Source: Akkermansiaceae bacterium (GTDB lineage Bacteria; Verrucomicrobiota; Verrucomicrobiia; Verrucomicrobiales; DEV007). Taken from it: a stretch of DNA of 64,000 nucleotides. Positions 51,917 through 60,705 of the stretch are shown one piece after another. Within the stretch, counting starts at the first letter, position 1. Each line of letters begins with the position of its first letter. Under the pieces are notes generated by a model. That model saw nothing but the letters and a program-made list of their open reading frames with translations. It searched no databases and had not been told where the DNA came from. The position numbers and the translations under genes were made by a program. Location of the stretch: contig JACKQE010000010.1 of NCBI GenBank assembly GCA_024233005.1, positions 1 to 64,000 of the forward strand, written 5' to 3'.

Positions 51917-52356
51917 CTCGGTGGGGTGTCAGATCCTGCTGAGTGACGCCGGTGCCGGTCCAACCAACTCCGGTCTTTTTCCAATTCGGCGAGGGAACTG
52001 GCAAACCAGTTTTTTGTCTTGGTTCGGCCGGCCACGTTGAGTAGAATGAACCCTGCCAGAAAATGGATGAGCGCCAATCCCGAAAGTGTTAACGGCCAGG
52101 GCCAATGGGCGTAGCGTTGTAGCAGTCCGACCAAGGCCGCGATAAACACGGCATAGCCAAGGATAAGAAAGACCACACCGATGATCAGGCAGAGCAGCGT
52201 CCGTCGGATGGCACGCCCGGCTTCCTTCGCCTCAACCTGGGCCAGATCAAAGCGCAGGGAAAGGAAATCAATCGCGGAGCCCAGAGCTGAAAAGGTAGCC
52301 TCTGGAATTCCTGCGGACCCTGAGGGAGCGGCAGATGGAGTCTCAGGATCGGGCAT
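51913..52356 (-). CDS. YqjE-like membrane protein (phage holin/DUF1469 family)
   Basis: About 147 residues. A soluble helix 'SAIDFLSLRFDLAQVEAKEAGRAIRRTL', then two transmembrane helices ('LCLIIGVVFLILGYAVFIAALVGLL' and 'LTLSGLALIHFLAGFILLNVAG'), the DUF1469/YqjE pattern. In enterobacteria YqjE is encoded with YqjD and its role is poorly known. It lies 53 bp after the YqjD-like gene and overlaps the next gene. Confidence 0.8.
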   Translation of the reverse strand: MPDPETPSAAPSGSAGIPEATFSALGSAIDFLSLRFDLAQVEAKEAGRAIRRTLLCLIIGVVFLILGYAVFIAALVGLLQRYAHWPWPLTLSGLALIHFLAGFILLNVAGRTKTKNWFASSLAELEKDRSWLDRHRRHSAGSDTPPR

Positions 52357-52409
52357 GAACGGGTGAAGAAACCGGGCAGGAGGAAGCGGGAGGAAGAGTT
52401 CCCGCCGAT

Positions 52410-52769
52410 TCAGCGGAAAAGGCGTCCCACAAGGAATCCCACTCCGAGCGCGATGAGGACGGATTTGGTGGGATTTTCCCGGACGTAACGCTCGGTTTCT
52501 TCTTGCCAGTCGCCAATCCTCTCCCGGGCGTCCGTAAAATGTTCTTCGGCCACATCACGGAGGTGATCGGATTTCTCCGAAGCGATCGCCCGGAGGTGCT
52601 GAACGCGTTCCCCGGCGACTTCGCGAAGGTGCTGGACTCGCTCTTGGGCGACATCCTTGAGTTGCTGGGCCTTGTGGGCGGCAGCGGCGCGCAACTCCTC
52701 GGCAGCCTGAAGGGCTTGGGACTTGACGCCTTCGATCGGGTCTTGGGGAGTGGCAATGGATTCGCTCAT
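52410..52769 (-). CDS. YqjD/ElaB/DUF883-family tail-anchored protein
   Basis: About 119 residues. An extended amphipathic helix with 11-residue-like repeats ('AQERVQHLREVAGERVQHLRAIASEKSDHLRDVAEEH') is followed by the family C-terminus 'ERYVRENPTKSVLIALGVGFLVGRLFR', a single tail anchor. E. coli YqjD binds ribosomes at the membrane in stationary phase. The true start is ATG 52769. The 173-bp gap upstream holds its promoter. Confidence 0.88.
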   Translation of the reverse strand: MSESIATPQDPIEGVKSQALQAAEELRAAAAHKAQQLKDVAQERVQHLREVAGERVQHLRAIASEKSDHLRDVAEEHFTDARERIGDWQEETERYVRENPTKSVLIALGVGFLVGRLFR

Positions 52770-52942
52770 GACTGGCAGGTTTCTGGGATGGATTGAGCCC
52801 GGGCAGGCGGGCGACCATAAGATGACATAGAGGCCACGCTTTAGCAAGCCTGCCTCTGGCGGTCTGTGAAGCGCAGGCAAACAGGCGGAGCGATGTCCCG
52901 GGGTGTTGGTTCTCCTATCCTGGGAACCTGCCCGGGGACCGC

Positions 52943-53968
52943 TCAATATCTCAGCAACTCCCGCAGGGTGGTGCAGATGGATTGCCAAGTGGGCCTGTGG
53001 GCACGCCAGAGATTGGGGTGATAGGGAATCGGGGTGTCCCGTGAATTCAGCCTCCTTGGAGGCGCATCGAGCAGGTGAAACCCCTCGGCCACGACTCTGG
53101 AAGTAACTTCCGCCGTCAGGCCTCCCCAAGGGAAAGCTTCCCCAACGCAGAGCAGGCGACCGGTCCGGGACACCGACGCCAAAATGGTGTCCGTGTCGAT
53201 CGGCTTCGCGGAGCGAAGGTCCACCACTTCAATTTCCCAACCTTCGGGTGCCAGTTCGCGGGCGGCCCGGAGGGACTCATGGACCATGGCGCTGCAGGCG
53301 ACCACGGTGGCGTCTCGGCCTTTGCGGGCGATCCGGGCTTTTCCAATGGGCAGGGAATCTTCCGGGAGGGAATCCGCCTTGAGGTGGTAGTAGAGGTATT
53401 TGTGCTCGCAGAAAATGACGGGATCGTCGATGTGGATGGCTTCCAGCAACATATGGTAGGCATCCTCCACGGTGGCGGGGGTTAATACGATCAAGCCGGG
53501 ATAATGAGCGTAGAGGGCCTCCATGCTTTGACTGTGGAATGGGCCACTGCCTTCGGTTCCACCGGAAGGGAGGCGGATCGTCACCGGGCACGGGACGCCG
53601 GTTCTCCAGTAATGGGTCGCCGCCTGATTGATGATTTGATTGAACGCAATGGATGAAAAGTCGGCAAACTGCATCTCGATGATCGGGCGCATTCCCTCGA
53701 TGGCGGCCCCGATGGCGGCTCCGGCGATGGCATCTTCGCTGATGGGCGCATCCAGAACTCTGCCGGGGAAGCGCTCCGCCAAATTTTTCGTGGCTTTGAA
53801 GGCACCGCCGAATCCCGCGATGTCCTGGCCATAGAGGAACACTCTGTCATCCTCCATCAACGCGCGCTCGAGGGCGCTTCGGATGGCCTCAAGGTAACTG
53901 ATGCTGGTGTTGGCGGTGCGTTCAGGCAAGGTGGGCGCCCTCGGATAGTTGTTTGGTGGAAAGGGCAT
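52943..53968 (-). CDS. 2-oxoacid dehydrogenase E1 component, beta subunit
   Basis: About 341 residues of a transketolase-like beta subunit: 'YLEAIRSALERALMEDDRVFLYGQDIAGFGGAFKATKNL', 'PISEDAIAGAAIGAAIEGMRPIIEMQFADF', 'PSGGTEGSGPFHSQSMEALYAH', and the C-terminal 'CVGEAFPWGGLTAEV'. With the alpha subunit it decarboxylates pyruvate, a branched 2-oxoacid or acetoin using thiamine diphosphate; substrate is not clear. The start ATG lies inside the alpha gene (47-nt overlap). No E2 gene is nearby. The 3' neighbour YqjD is a separate unit. Confidence 0.9.
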   Translation of the reverse strand: MPFPPNNYPRAPTLPERTANTSISYLEAIRSALERALMEDDRVFLYGQDIAGFGGAFKATKNLAERFPGRVLDAPISEDAIAGAAIGAAIEGMRPIIEMQFADFSSIAFNQIINQAATHYWRTGVPCPVTIRLPSGGTEGSGPFHSQSMEALYAHYPGLIVLTPATVEDAYHMLLEAIHIDDPVIFCEHKYLYYHLKADSLPEDSLPIGKARIARKGRDATVVACSAMVHESLRAARELAPEGWEIEVVDLRSAKPIDTDTILASVSRTGRLLCVGEAFPWGGLTAEVTSRVVAEGFHLLDAPPRRLNSRDTPIPYHPNLWRAHRPTWQSICTTLRELLRY

Positions 53969-54971
53969 GCCAGGATTCCACAAAAGGATCCGGAGCCGGA
54001 TCAGATTGAGCGGTGGCCAGAGCTTTTTCGATGCTCCCCTGGGCGTGGGCGGTCCATTCTTCGATCTCTGCCACTGTCGCCCAAGATTGTTCAGCCAATT
54101 GCTGCTTCGCCAACTCCAGGCAATCCCCTCCGTAGGGAGCCTCCTTGGCGCTGCTGGGAATGTAGCTGGCGTCGTCATGCTCACCGTGACCACAGCGCCG
54201 CAGCAGGTGACCGACCACCAGCTGGGGGCCATGACCGGTTCTGGCTCTTGCGATCGCGGTGGCGAATGTGTCCAAACAGGCTCCGAGATCGGTGCCGTCG
54301 ATCGAATATCCTTCGACCCCGTAGCCGACGGCCCGATCCGCAAGATCGGCGCAGGCGTATTGGCGGTCTGTCGGGGTGGAGTAGGCAAATTGATTGTCCG
54401 CCACGGCAATGACCATGGGTAGTTTTTCGACCGCCGCCTGATTCAGGGCTTCATGAAACGCTCCGGTGGAAGTGCCCCCATCACCGATGGTGGTGCCACC
54501 CACGGCCCCGGTTTCCCCCCGGAACCGCTTGGCGATGAGCATGCCATTGACGACACTGACCATGGCCCCGAGGTGGCTGATCATCGCAGGCATGCCCCGT
54601 CCGGGACGCCCCCGGTGAATGTTGCCATCGCGGCCTCTCATGGGACCATCCACGGCTCCGAGATAGGTCCGGGCAATGTCGATCAGGGTTTCTCCAAAAG
54701 CGAGCCGTCCGGCCATGTCCCGAATCAGCCCGGCAAAAATGTCCCCTTGGTCACGACGCAATTGAAGTCCCATGGCCGCGCTGAACGCTTCCTGGCCTCT
54801 TCCCAAATAAACCCCTCCGACGATTTTTCCCGCCCGGTAGAGTCGGGCGATGCGTTCTTCGAGGAGACGCGAGAGCAGCATCCAACGGAAGCAGCAACGG
54901 AAGCGTTCAGCCGGAGTGTCGTTCTCTTGCGAGAGGGGCGGTATGCCCGTGTCCAAGGCAAAGGGAGGCAT
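53922..54971 (-). CDS. 2-oxoacid dehydrogenase E1 component, alpha subunit
   Basis: About 349 residues. 'RLLEERIARLYRAGKIVGGVYLGRGQEAFSA', the active-site region 'RGRDGNIHRG', and the thiamine-diphosphate motif 'IGDGGTSTGAFHEALNQAAVEKLPMVIAVADNQFAYS' (GDG...N). This is the usual E1 alpha layout for pyruvate, branched-chain or acetoin dehydrogenases. Its 3' end overlaps the beta start by 47 nt, so the two must be translated together. It is 62 bp downstream of the DUF4340 gene. Confidence 0.9.
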   Translation of the reverse strand: MPPFALDTGIPPLSQENDTPAERFRCCFRWMLLSRLLEERIARLYRAGKIVGGVYLGRGQEAFSAAMGLQLRRDQGDIFAGLIRDMAGRLAFGETLIDIARTYLGAVDGPMRGRDGNIHRGRPGRGMPAMISHLGAMVSVVNGMLIAKRFRGETGAVGGTTIGDGGTSTGAFHEALNQAAVEKLPMVIAVADNQFAYSTPTDRQYACADLADRAVGYGVEGYSIDGTDLGACLDTFATAIARARTGHGPQLVVGHLLRRCGHGEHDDASYIPSSAKEAPYGGDCLELAKQQLAEQSWATVAEIEEWTAHAQGSIEKALATAQSDPAPDPFVESWHALSTKQLSEGAHLA

Positions 54972-55033
54972 GGCGGACTCTAAATACGCGAGGTCAGGGG
55001 AGGCAATTGGTTTTCACAAAAAAAGGCCAGGCC

Positions 55034-56971
55034 TCAATCGTGGGTTTTGAAAATGGGGGTAAGGAGCTCCCGATAGGCTTCCCCAGGGAGGAGGAACACG
55101 TCGGGGCTGCCCGTTTCGATCCCGTAGTAGTAACCGCCTCCCGCTGTGGCGAATTTGAATTCCTTGTCCACTTCGCGGGTGGCTTTCGCCGCTTTGTCAT
55201 ACTCTTTTGTTTTCAACGTCAATACCATGGAAGGTTGGGCGAGAGCCTGGTAGGCGCCGGTAAGGGCGGTTAGCCAGTCAGTGGCCGTCAGGGAGCCGGT
55301 CAGTTCGGCAATCCGGTTGGCGATGGCCGTGTCCAGGAGATCCCCCAGTGGTTTGCCTCCTTGGGTTCCGCTCCAAGTGTCAGAGCGGTAGTCGTAGTTC
55401 AACTCCAAGAGGGAGCCTTCCTGACCTGGCTGATCCCGGCGGATCTGGATCAGGCTGCTCCGGTTGAAATTCAACACCTTGAGGTTTCGCCATTTCAAAG
55501 GGTGGGTCGGGATCTGGCTCCTGAAAGCAGGAGACAGGGCGTAAATGAAGGGTTCCCCGGAAAAGTTGGCGAAAAGCGTTGATTCATTGGTGCTCCCCAG
55601 GAGCAGTGTGTAGGGAACGATTTTGGGGGGCGCCTTGGGGTCTCCCGGGACGGGTTGGGCCAGCCCCAACGTCACGGTCAAGGCGGGGGGATTCAGGCCA
55701 TACTGGCCCATTTGAGAGGGGGAGTCGGATGCAAAATCGATGATTTTCTCTTCATTGATCGCATCAATCAGATGGTTGACCCTGGCTTGGTCCGCCAATT
55801 CCATTTGTCCATTGCGATGGGAACTCCAGATCATGCCTTCCTGCCCTGGAGAGGCCTGCAAATTCACATCCGGGTCTTCCCGGCTTTTGATTCCGATCTG
55901 CCGGATGAGGGAAGAAGGAATGCGGGCGAGATGGGAATCCCGGTAGCCTTTCGGCTCGGCTGGCAGGGTTGCCAAAAGATCGCTCTGCACCAGATACGTT
56001 GCCGGACGGTCTGAGACAGTGGCGGCAAGGGAGGCGCCGGCCCCGGCAGCCGGCGTGGGCTCCCCGTCCGGGGTGGGGGTAGGAATCAGGGTGATGGACA
56101 GGGGCTGATCGATCCCTTGCAGCCGCATTTCAATGACTGCGGAGCCCGAAGGGAGAGGTGATCCTGCCGCCGGTATTTCCAATGCCTTGGAATTGATCAC
56201 TTTGTCGATCCGCAGCGACGTGATGCCACTAATCAGCCGGTCCATGACGTCGAGATCGGCGCGCGATTGGATGGGGCGGGTGACTCGCCAGTTCGAGGGG
56301 CGGGGCAGGATTTGGCGCACGGCTTCAATTTCCCCTCCCGGTAGGCGGAGTCCGATATGAACAATGGCATCCGGTGGAATCAGAATCAGATGCTGGTCGC
56401 GCAGGGTGGAAACCGCATTTTCCAAAAAGCGTCGAGGATTTCCCATCACCACGTGGGGCAGTTTCAGGTCCGAAGAAACATCGCCTTCCCGAGTGGCGTA
56501 GACCGTGTTTTCCAAAGGCGAAGGCTTTCCGATGACGATGCGGTGTTTTCCATTCTCGGAAGATGGGGAGACGCCAGACTCCTGGATCAGGACGGTGATG
56601 GCATCGTCCCCCTCAAGGCCGATTTTTGTGGCGGCCAGATCCGAGCCGACACTGGATTCTTGGGCGCTGAGAACGTCCCGAATCGCGAGATGGGATAGCA
56701 TGTCGAGGAGCGACTTCATGGCATCCGGATCAGCGCGATCCGCTTCCGGCTCACTGAGAAACCAGAAGCCCTGCCGTTTGATCAGGACGGTATGATCTTT
56801 GCCATGGGTGATCTCCAAGCGGTCAACTTTCTCCGGAGAAAAGGGCATGAGCACGGTGCCGGCCTGCGTTGTCCGGGCGTCGTCGCTGACGTTCCCCGGA
56901 TTCGTCGCCGCCAGAATGAGGCCGAGGACGACCGAGACGAACAGCAGGGCGATGGTGGTGCGCAAACGCAT
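55034..56971 (-). CDS. DUF4340 protein of a Gld-like ABC system
   Basis: About 645 residues. One N-terminal helix ('RTTIALLFVSVVLGLILA') followed by a large extracytoplasmic region with repeated DUF4340-like modules ('VDRLEITHGKDHTVLIKRQGFWFLSEPEADRADPDAMKSLLDMLSHL', later 'MIWSSHRNGQMELADQARVNHLIDAINEEKIIDFASDS'). DUF4340 proteins regularly follow a GldG-type gene in ABC clusters. ATG 56971 is preferred; another at 57001 would overlap the GldG stop by 8 nt. Function unknown; probably an accessory to the ABC complex. Confidence 0.85.
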   Translation of the reverse strand: MRLRTTIALLFVSVVLGLILAATNPGNVSDDARTTQAGTVLMPFSPEKVDRLEITHGKDHTVLIKRQGFWFLSEPEADRADPDAMKSLLDMLSHLAIRDVLSAQESSVGSDLAATKIGLEGDDAITVLIQESGVSPSSENGKHRIVIGKPSPLENTVYATREGDVSSDLKLPHVVMGNPRRFLENAVSTLRDQHLILIPPDAIVHIGLRLPGGEIEAVRQILPRPSNWRVTRPIQSRADLDVMDRLISGITSLRIDKVINSKALEIPAAGSPLPSGSAVIEMRLQGIDQPLSITLIPTPTPDGEPTPAAGAGASLAATVSDRPATYLVQSDLLATLPAEPKGYRDSHLARIPSSLIRQIGIKSREDPDVNLQASPGQEGMIWSSHRNGQMELADQARVNHLIDAINEEKIIDFASDSPSQMGQYGLNPPALTVTLGLAQPVPGDPKAPPKIVPYTLLLGSTNESTLFANFSGEPFIYALSPAFRSQIPTHPLKWRNLKVLNFNRSSLIQIRRDQPGQEGSLLELNYDYRSDTWSGTQGGKPLGDLLDTAIANRIAELTGSLTATDWLTALTGAYQALAQPSMVLTLKTKEYDKAAKATREVDKEFKFATAGGGYYYGIETGSPDVFLLPGEAYRELLTPIFKTHD

Positions 56972-56993
56972 GGGTTGAGTAAGGCGGTATGGA

Positions 56994-58514
56994 TCAGGCA
57001 CGGCGCCTCAGCCAGACGACAAAAGCGGCAAGGAAGGCCAGTCCCGGCAGGATAAAAAGGGCCAACCCTTGCAACAGTCCGGACTGGGCACCGGAGATTT
57101 CCAGAGTGAAGGCAGAAGGGCGACGGGGGGAGATTCCCGAGAGGGAGGCCCGATTGATGGTCCAGTTCAGTGACGCCATGAGGAAATCTGAATTCACTTT
57201 GGCGGTGTTTCCTTTGGGGTCGATGATGTCCGGATTGGCAACCACCACCAGCCGGGAGGTTTTGTGCTCCAGTTTGGGATCATCGATTCGCCCTCGTTCC
57301 ACGGAGGCGGCCAGAGAGATTGGGGCGCCATGGTCCTGCTTGCTGTCATAGACAAAGGGTTCCTGGAGAAAGTCGGTTTCTCCCCAGAACCGACCATCCG
57401 CGTAAAGAAGAGGCTGGGGATGGATGTTTTCGGAAAGCAGCAAAGGGTCCTCGGCAAAGACCTCCAGAGAGCGGGACTGACCATTGAGTCCTGTTGTCAT
57501 CCCCACCAAGTCCCGGGTGATTGGCGAGCCCGGAATGAAGACAGCAGGCACCGTGTAAGTCACCCGTGGTGGAGATCCGGGAAGAGTGGTGGTGCTGAGA
57601 ACCCGGTCCTTCCGGGGGTTGATGCCTTGGGCGCGCAGGAAAGCTCCGAGATTGGGGGTGTCGGTCGCCGTGTCGAGAATGAGAACCAGGCCCATCCCCC
57701 GGTCCTGCCAAGCCTCTCTCACAATATCCATTTCTCGTTTCGTGAGGTCTTCCGTAATGCCGGGGATGATCAACGCATCCGCATCTTCCGGCATCCGATC
57801 CCGGCCTTCCAGAGAAATGGCTTCAATACGGGCATTCTGGGAGGATGCCATTTTCCCGATGGTGTCTGCGATGGCGGCAACATCTTCAAACCGGCGCTTT
57901 CCCGCGAGCAGGTAGAGACTGCGTTGCTGGCTCTCCGAAACCTCCAGAACTGCGGCCGTCAGCACCTCCTCACCACGGAACTCAGTGATGCGGTTGTCCT
58001 GGGGATCCCTTTTCACCAGATCCTCGGCGGGAATGGCCCGCAGCCGGTCGGGGGTCATGACCACGATCATTTCTCTGTCAAAGCGGACCCCCCGTTGGTT
58101 GGTGAGCAACGCGAGCCGGTCCCGGTCCCGCGCCAGGTCGAGGGTCTCCACCAGAATGTGGCCGTTGCCGAAACGCTCATATTCCTTCGCGACTCCTCTG
58201 ACATCATTGAAAAACTCCGAGCCGCGGATCAGGGCGGTCACGATCCGGACGTCTTTCCCGAGACCGCCGAGATAGTTCGTGGTCGTTGAGGAGAGGGTGA
58301 ACCTATGATCCCGGGTCAAATCGGCCCGCTGGGAATGCCGGCAGCTCAGAAGGTTTGCCTGGAAAAAAACCACCACCATGAGGACAATTTGAATGATGGC
58401 ATGTCCCGCGATATAGGACCGTTCACGTTCCCCCGAAAGTCCGCGCACCTTGGAGGCCAGCTCCTCCGCGGTCCGGACAAGTTTTTGGTAATATTCCTGA
58501 GGATGGATCGGCAT
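56994..58514 (-). CDS. GldG-family ABC auxiliary membrane protein
   Basis: About 506 residues: N-terminal helix ('AGHAIIQIVLMVVVFFQANLL'), an extracytoplasmic ABC_transp_aux domain beginning 'RADLTRDHRFTLSSTTTNYLGGLGKDVRIV', with 'DADALIIPGITEDLTKREMDIVREAW', and a C-terminal helix with 'WLRRRA'. In Flavobacterium GldG works with GldA and GldF in gliding and secretion; in other phyla the same trio occurs without gliding. It is flanked by the permease and the DUF4340 gene. Confidence 0.87.
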   Translation of the reverse strand: MPIHPQEYYQKLVRTAEELASKVRGLSGERERSYIAGHAIIQIVLMVVVFFQANLLSCRHSQRADLTRDHRFTLSSTTTNYLGGLGKDVRIVTALIRGSEFFNDVRGVAKEYERFGNGHILVETLDLARDRDRLALLTNQRGVRFDREMIVVMTPDRLRAIPAEDLVKRDPQDNRITEFRGEEVLTAAVLEVSESQQRSLYLLAGKRRFEDVAAIADTIGKMASSQNARIEAISLEGRDRMPEDADALIIPGITEDLTKREMDIVREAWQDRGMGLVLILDTATDTPNLGAFLRAQGINPRKDRVLSTTTLPGSPPRVTYTVPAVFIPGSPITRDLVGMTTGLNGQSRSLEVFAEDPLLLSENIHPQPLLYADGRFWGETDFLQEPFVYDSKQDHGAPISLAASVERGRIDDPKLEHKTSRLVVVANPDIIDPKGNTAKVNSDFLMASLNWTINRASLSGISPRRPSAFTLEISGAQSGLLQGLALFILPGLAFLAAFVVWLRRRA

Positions 58515-58555
58515 CTTCTGGTGGTGGAAGGCGGAGGAGGGTCGGGGAGCAGTCG

Positions 58556-59311
58556 TCAGACGCGCCAGCGTCGGAATTCCAGAACGTGGTGCGTCATCGC
58601 CAACAACAGGGCGGTGAAGCTCAGATAGTAGATAAAAGGGCGGGAGTCGATCAGGCCTTCAGAAAAAGAACGCATGTGATCCACATTGGAAACGTAACCG
58701 AGTCCGGCGGTCATGAGCGAGCCGGGCATGCCTCCGAAGTATTGGAAGAAACCCAGGAAATAATGCAGCATGATGACCGCAAAACAGACCATGGCGGCGA
58801 TGATCTGATTGGAGGTCATTGCCGAACAGAGGACTCCGAGAGCGATGTTGGCCATTCCAATGAGGATTAGCCCCACCGCGGCACCGAATAACGCCCCGCC
58901 ATGGAAGGCCTCCGCCTGCCCCGTAACGCCCCGAAAAAGCAGGAAGAGCAGGAACACGGGAACCAGGGCCGCCAGATAAACGGTCACGGTGGCGAAATAC
59001 TTTGCCATCACGACTTGGATGGTTCTCACGGGTGCCGTAAGCAGGGTCTCCAGGGTGCCCATCTTTTGCTCCTCGGCAAAGAGCCGCATCGTCAGCACCG
59101 GAAACAAAAAACAAAAGCCCATCCAGAACCACCCGGAATCAAACAGGTTGTAAACCAGGCTCCGGGGTGTCACTGACATGCTCATGACCGTGACGATGCT
59201 GACAAAGAGCCAGGCATTGAGCAGGCCAAAAAGCCCAATGACCACGTAGGCCAGGGGGGAAGAGAAAAAGGAGCGCAACTCCTTGCTGAAGATGACGTAA
59301 AAAACACGCAT
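58556..59311 (-). CDS. ABC-2 type permease (GldF-like)
   Basis: About 251 residues with six helices. 'VFYVIFSKELRSFFSSPLAYVVIGLFGLLNAW', 'LTMRLFAEEQKMGTLETLLTAPVRTIQVVMAKYFA' (the ABC-2 signature), and 'MRSFSEGLIDSRPFIYYLSFTALLL' at the end are typical of NosY/GldF permeases. It starts 4 bp after the ATPase gene. An upstream in-frame start at 59341 is possible but would overlap that gene. Transported substrate unknown. Confidence 0.92.
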   Translation of the reverse strand: MRVFYVIFSKELRSFFSSPLAYVVIGLFGLLNAWLFVSIVTVMSMSVTPRSLVYNLFDSGWFWMGFCFLFPVLTMRLFAEEQKMGTLETLLTAPVRTIQVVMAKYFATVTVYLAALVPVFLLFLLFRGVTGQAEAFHGGALFGAAVGLILIGMANIALGVLCSAMTSNQIIAAMVCFAVIMLHYFLGFFQYFGGMPGSLMTAGLGYVSNVDHMRSFSEGLIDSRPFIYYLSFTALLLAMTHHVLEFRRWRV

Positions 59312-59315
59312 AAGT

Positions 59316-60272
59316 TCAGTGGGATTCTGCTCTCTCCTCATCCAAGGATTTGGTCAGCCCGACAAACGCATCCTCCAAAGAGGCTGTGCGACGGGTCAAT
59401 TCCCGGAGGGGCCATTTGCGGTCGATCATCAATTCGTGCAGCGCTTCCCGCAGATCGATGTTTGGCTCCGTGGCAATTTCGACCACGGTCCAATCCCCTC
59501 GGGACATGACATGCGAGGCGCTTTCGACGCCGGGCATTTTTTCCAATTCCTCCAGAACCAAATTGGGAGCGGTTTTGACCTCGATCACCGTTTTTCCGGC
59601 GGCTCCGAGGCGACGGATCAGGTTTTGAGGGGTGTCCGAGGCCTTGATGTGGCCGTGGTTGATGATGATGACCCGGCCACAGGTGACCTCGACTTCGGAG
59701 AGGATGTGGGTCGAGATGAGGATGGTGTGCCGGTCTCCAAGCTGTTTGATCAGCTCCCGGACCTGTCGGATTTGGTTGGGATCAAGGCCGTTGGTCGGTT
59801 CGTCCAGGATCAGGAGATCGGGCTTGTTGACCAGGGCATCAGCCAGGCCGACTCTCTGACGGTAGCCTTTTGACAGGGAAGCGATCATCTTGGAACTCAC
59901 CCCCGAGAGACCTGTGGTTTCCATGGCCTCCTCCGCTCCGAGGGTGGCGTCCCGTCCGCGCAAGCCTTTGAGCCTCGCTCTAAAATTCAGGTATTCGGCG
60001 ACCCTCATGTCCGTGTAGAGAGGGACGTTCTCAGGCATGTAACCGATGTGCTGCCGGGCACGGACACTGTCGGTGAAAATGTCGTGACCCGCGATTTTGG
60101 CCGAGCCCGCCGTGGCCGAGAGATAACAGGTCAGAATTTTCAGAGTCGTGCTTTTTCCGGCTCCATTGGGACCCAGAAATCCCACAATCTCCCCGCGACC
60201 GACATCGAAGGTGACCCGATCAATCGCGGTCTTCCCGGCATAGCGTTTGGTGAGGTTTTCTACGTGAATCAT
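59316..60272 (-). CDS. ABC transporter ATP-binding protein (GldA/NatA-like)
   Basis: About 318 residues. Walker A 'GPNGAGKSTTLK' (about 34-45), Q-loop region 'IGYMPENVPLY', signature 'LSKGYRQRVGLA', Walker B 'LLILDEPTNGLD' and H-loop 'LISTHILSEVE'. The C-terminal domain of about 90 residues is typical for ABC-2 exporters. ATG 60272 begins the conserved domain; the frame runs open far upstream. First gene of the Gld-like cluster; the 103-bp gap before it holds the promoter. Confidence 0.93.
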   Translation of the reverse strand: MIHVENLTKRYAGKTAIDRVTFDVGRGEIVGFLGPNGAGKSTTLKILTCYLSATAGSAKIAGHDIFTDSVRARQHIGYMPENVPLYTDMRVAEYLNFRARLKGLRGRDATLGAEEAMETTGLSGVSSKMIASLSKGYRQRVGLADALVNKPDLLILDEPTNGLDPNQIRQVRELIKQLGDRHTILISTHILSEVEVTCGRVIIINHGHIKASDTPQNLIRRLGAAGKTVIEVKTAPNLVLEELEKMPGVESASHVMSRGDWTVVEIATEPNIDLREALHELMIDRKWPLRELTRRTASLEDAFVGLTKSLDEERAESH

Positions 60273-60375
60273 GCAAAGGGGGCGCGGGGAAGTGGTTGGG
60301 TGGCCAAATCCTGCGGAATGGGGGTGGTATTGTAAAGACTTTCGACCTCCTGTGCAACCCGTCGTTTGGGGGGAA

Positions 60376-60696
60376 TCAACCCTCCCGGGTCCCGTCCCAG
60401 GGATCGAGTGTGACCATGGTCGCTCCCCAACTGCCTTCTGTTTCCCTGCCCGTGCGGAAGCTGACCACGGCAGGCAGGCTGGCCAACAGGCGGCGGACGG
60501 ACTCCCGGAGGGTTCCGTTGCCCTTTCCGTGGACGATCCGAACTTCCAGGATTCCTTTGATCCGGCACTCTCGCAGATATTCCGGCAAAAGGACGCCCAG
60601 ATCCCGGGGGGAGAAGGTGTGGAGATCAAGTTCATCCCTGATGGGCACTTGGACTGGCTCATCCCCGAAAGGAGTCTCTGTGGCATCCCCACTCAT
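60376..60696 (-). CDS. Smr-domain protein
   Basis: About 106 residues that are nearly all Smr domain: 'ELDLHTFSPRDLGVLLPEYLRECRIKGILEVRIVHGKGNGTLRESVRRLLASLP'. The 'LDLH' and 'HGKGNG' motifs are those of the MutS2 C-terminal nuclease/nick domain. Stand-alone Smr proteins act on branched DNA or on mRNA. It lies 9 bp after the DUF5009-type gene and 103 bp before the ABC ATPase gene. Confidence 0.87.
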   Translation of the reverse strand: MSGDATETPFGDEPVQVPIRDELDLHTFSPRDLGVLLPEYLRECRIKGILEVRIVHGKGNGTLRESVRRLLASLPAVVSFRTGRETEGSWGATMVTLDPWDGTREG

Positions 60697-60705
60697 GGCG
60701 GTTGT

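Noticed and set aside
55011..55034. Terminator after the DUF4340 gene
   Set aside because: A short AGGCC/GGCCT palindrome followed by seven T is present on the minus strand, but the stem leaves almost no loop, so it is too weak to claim.
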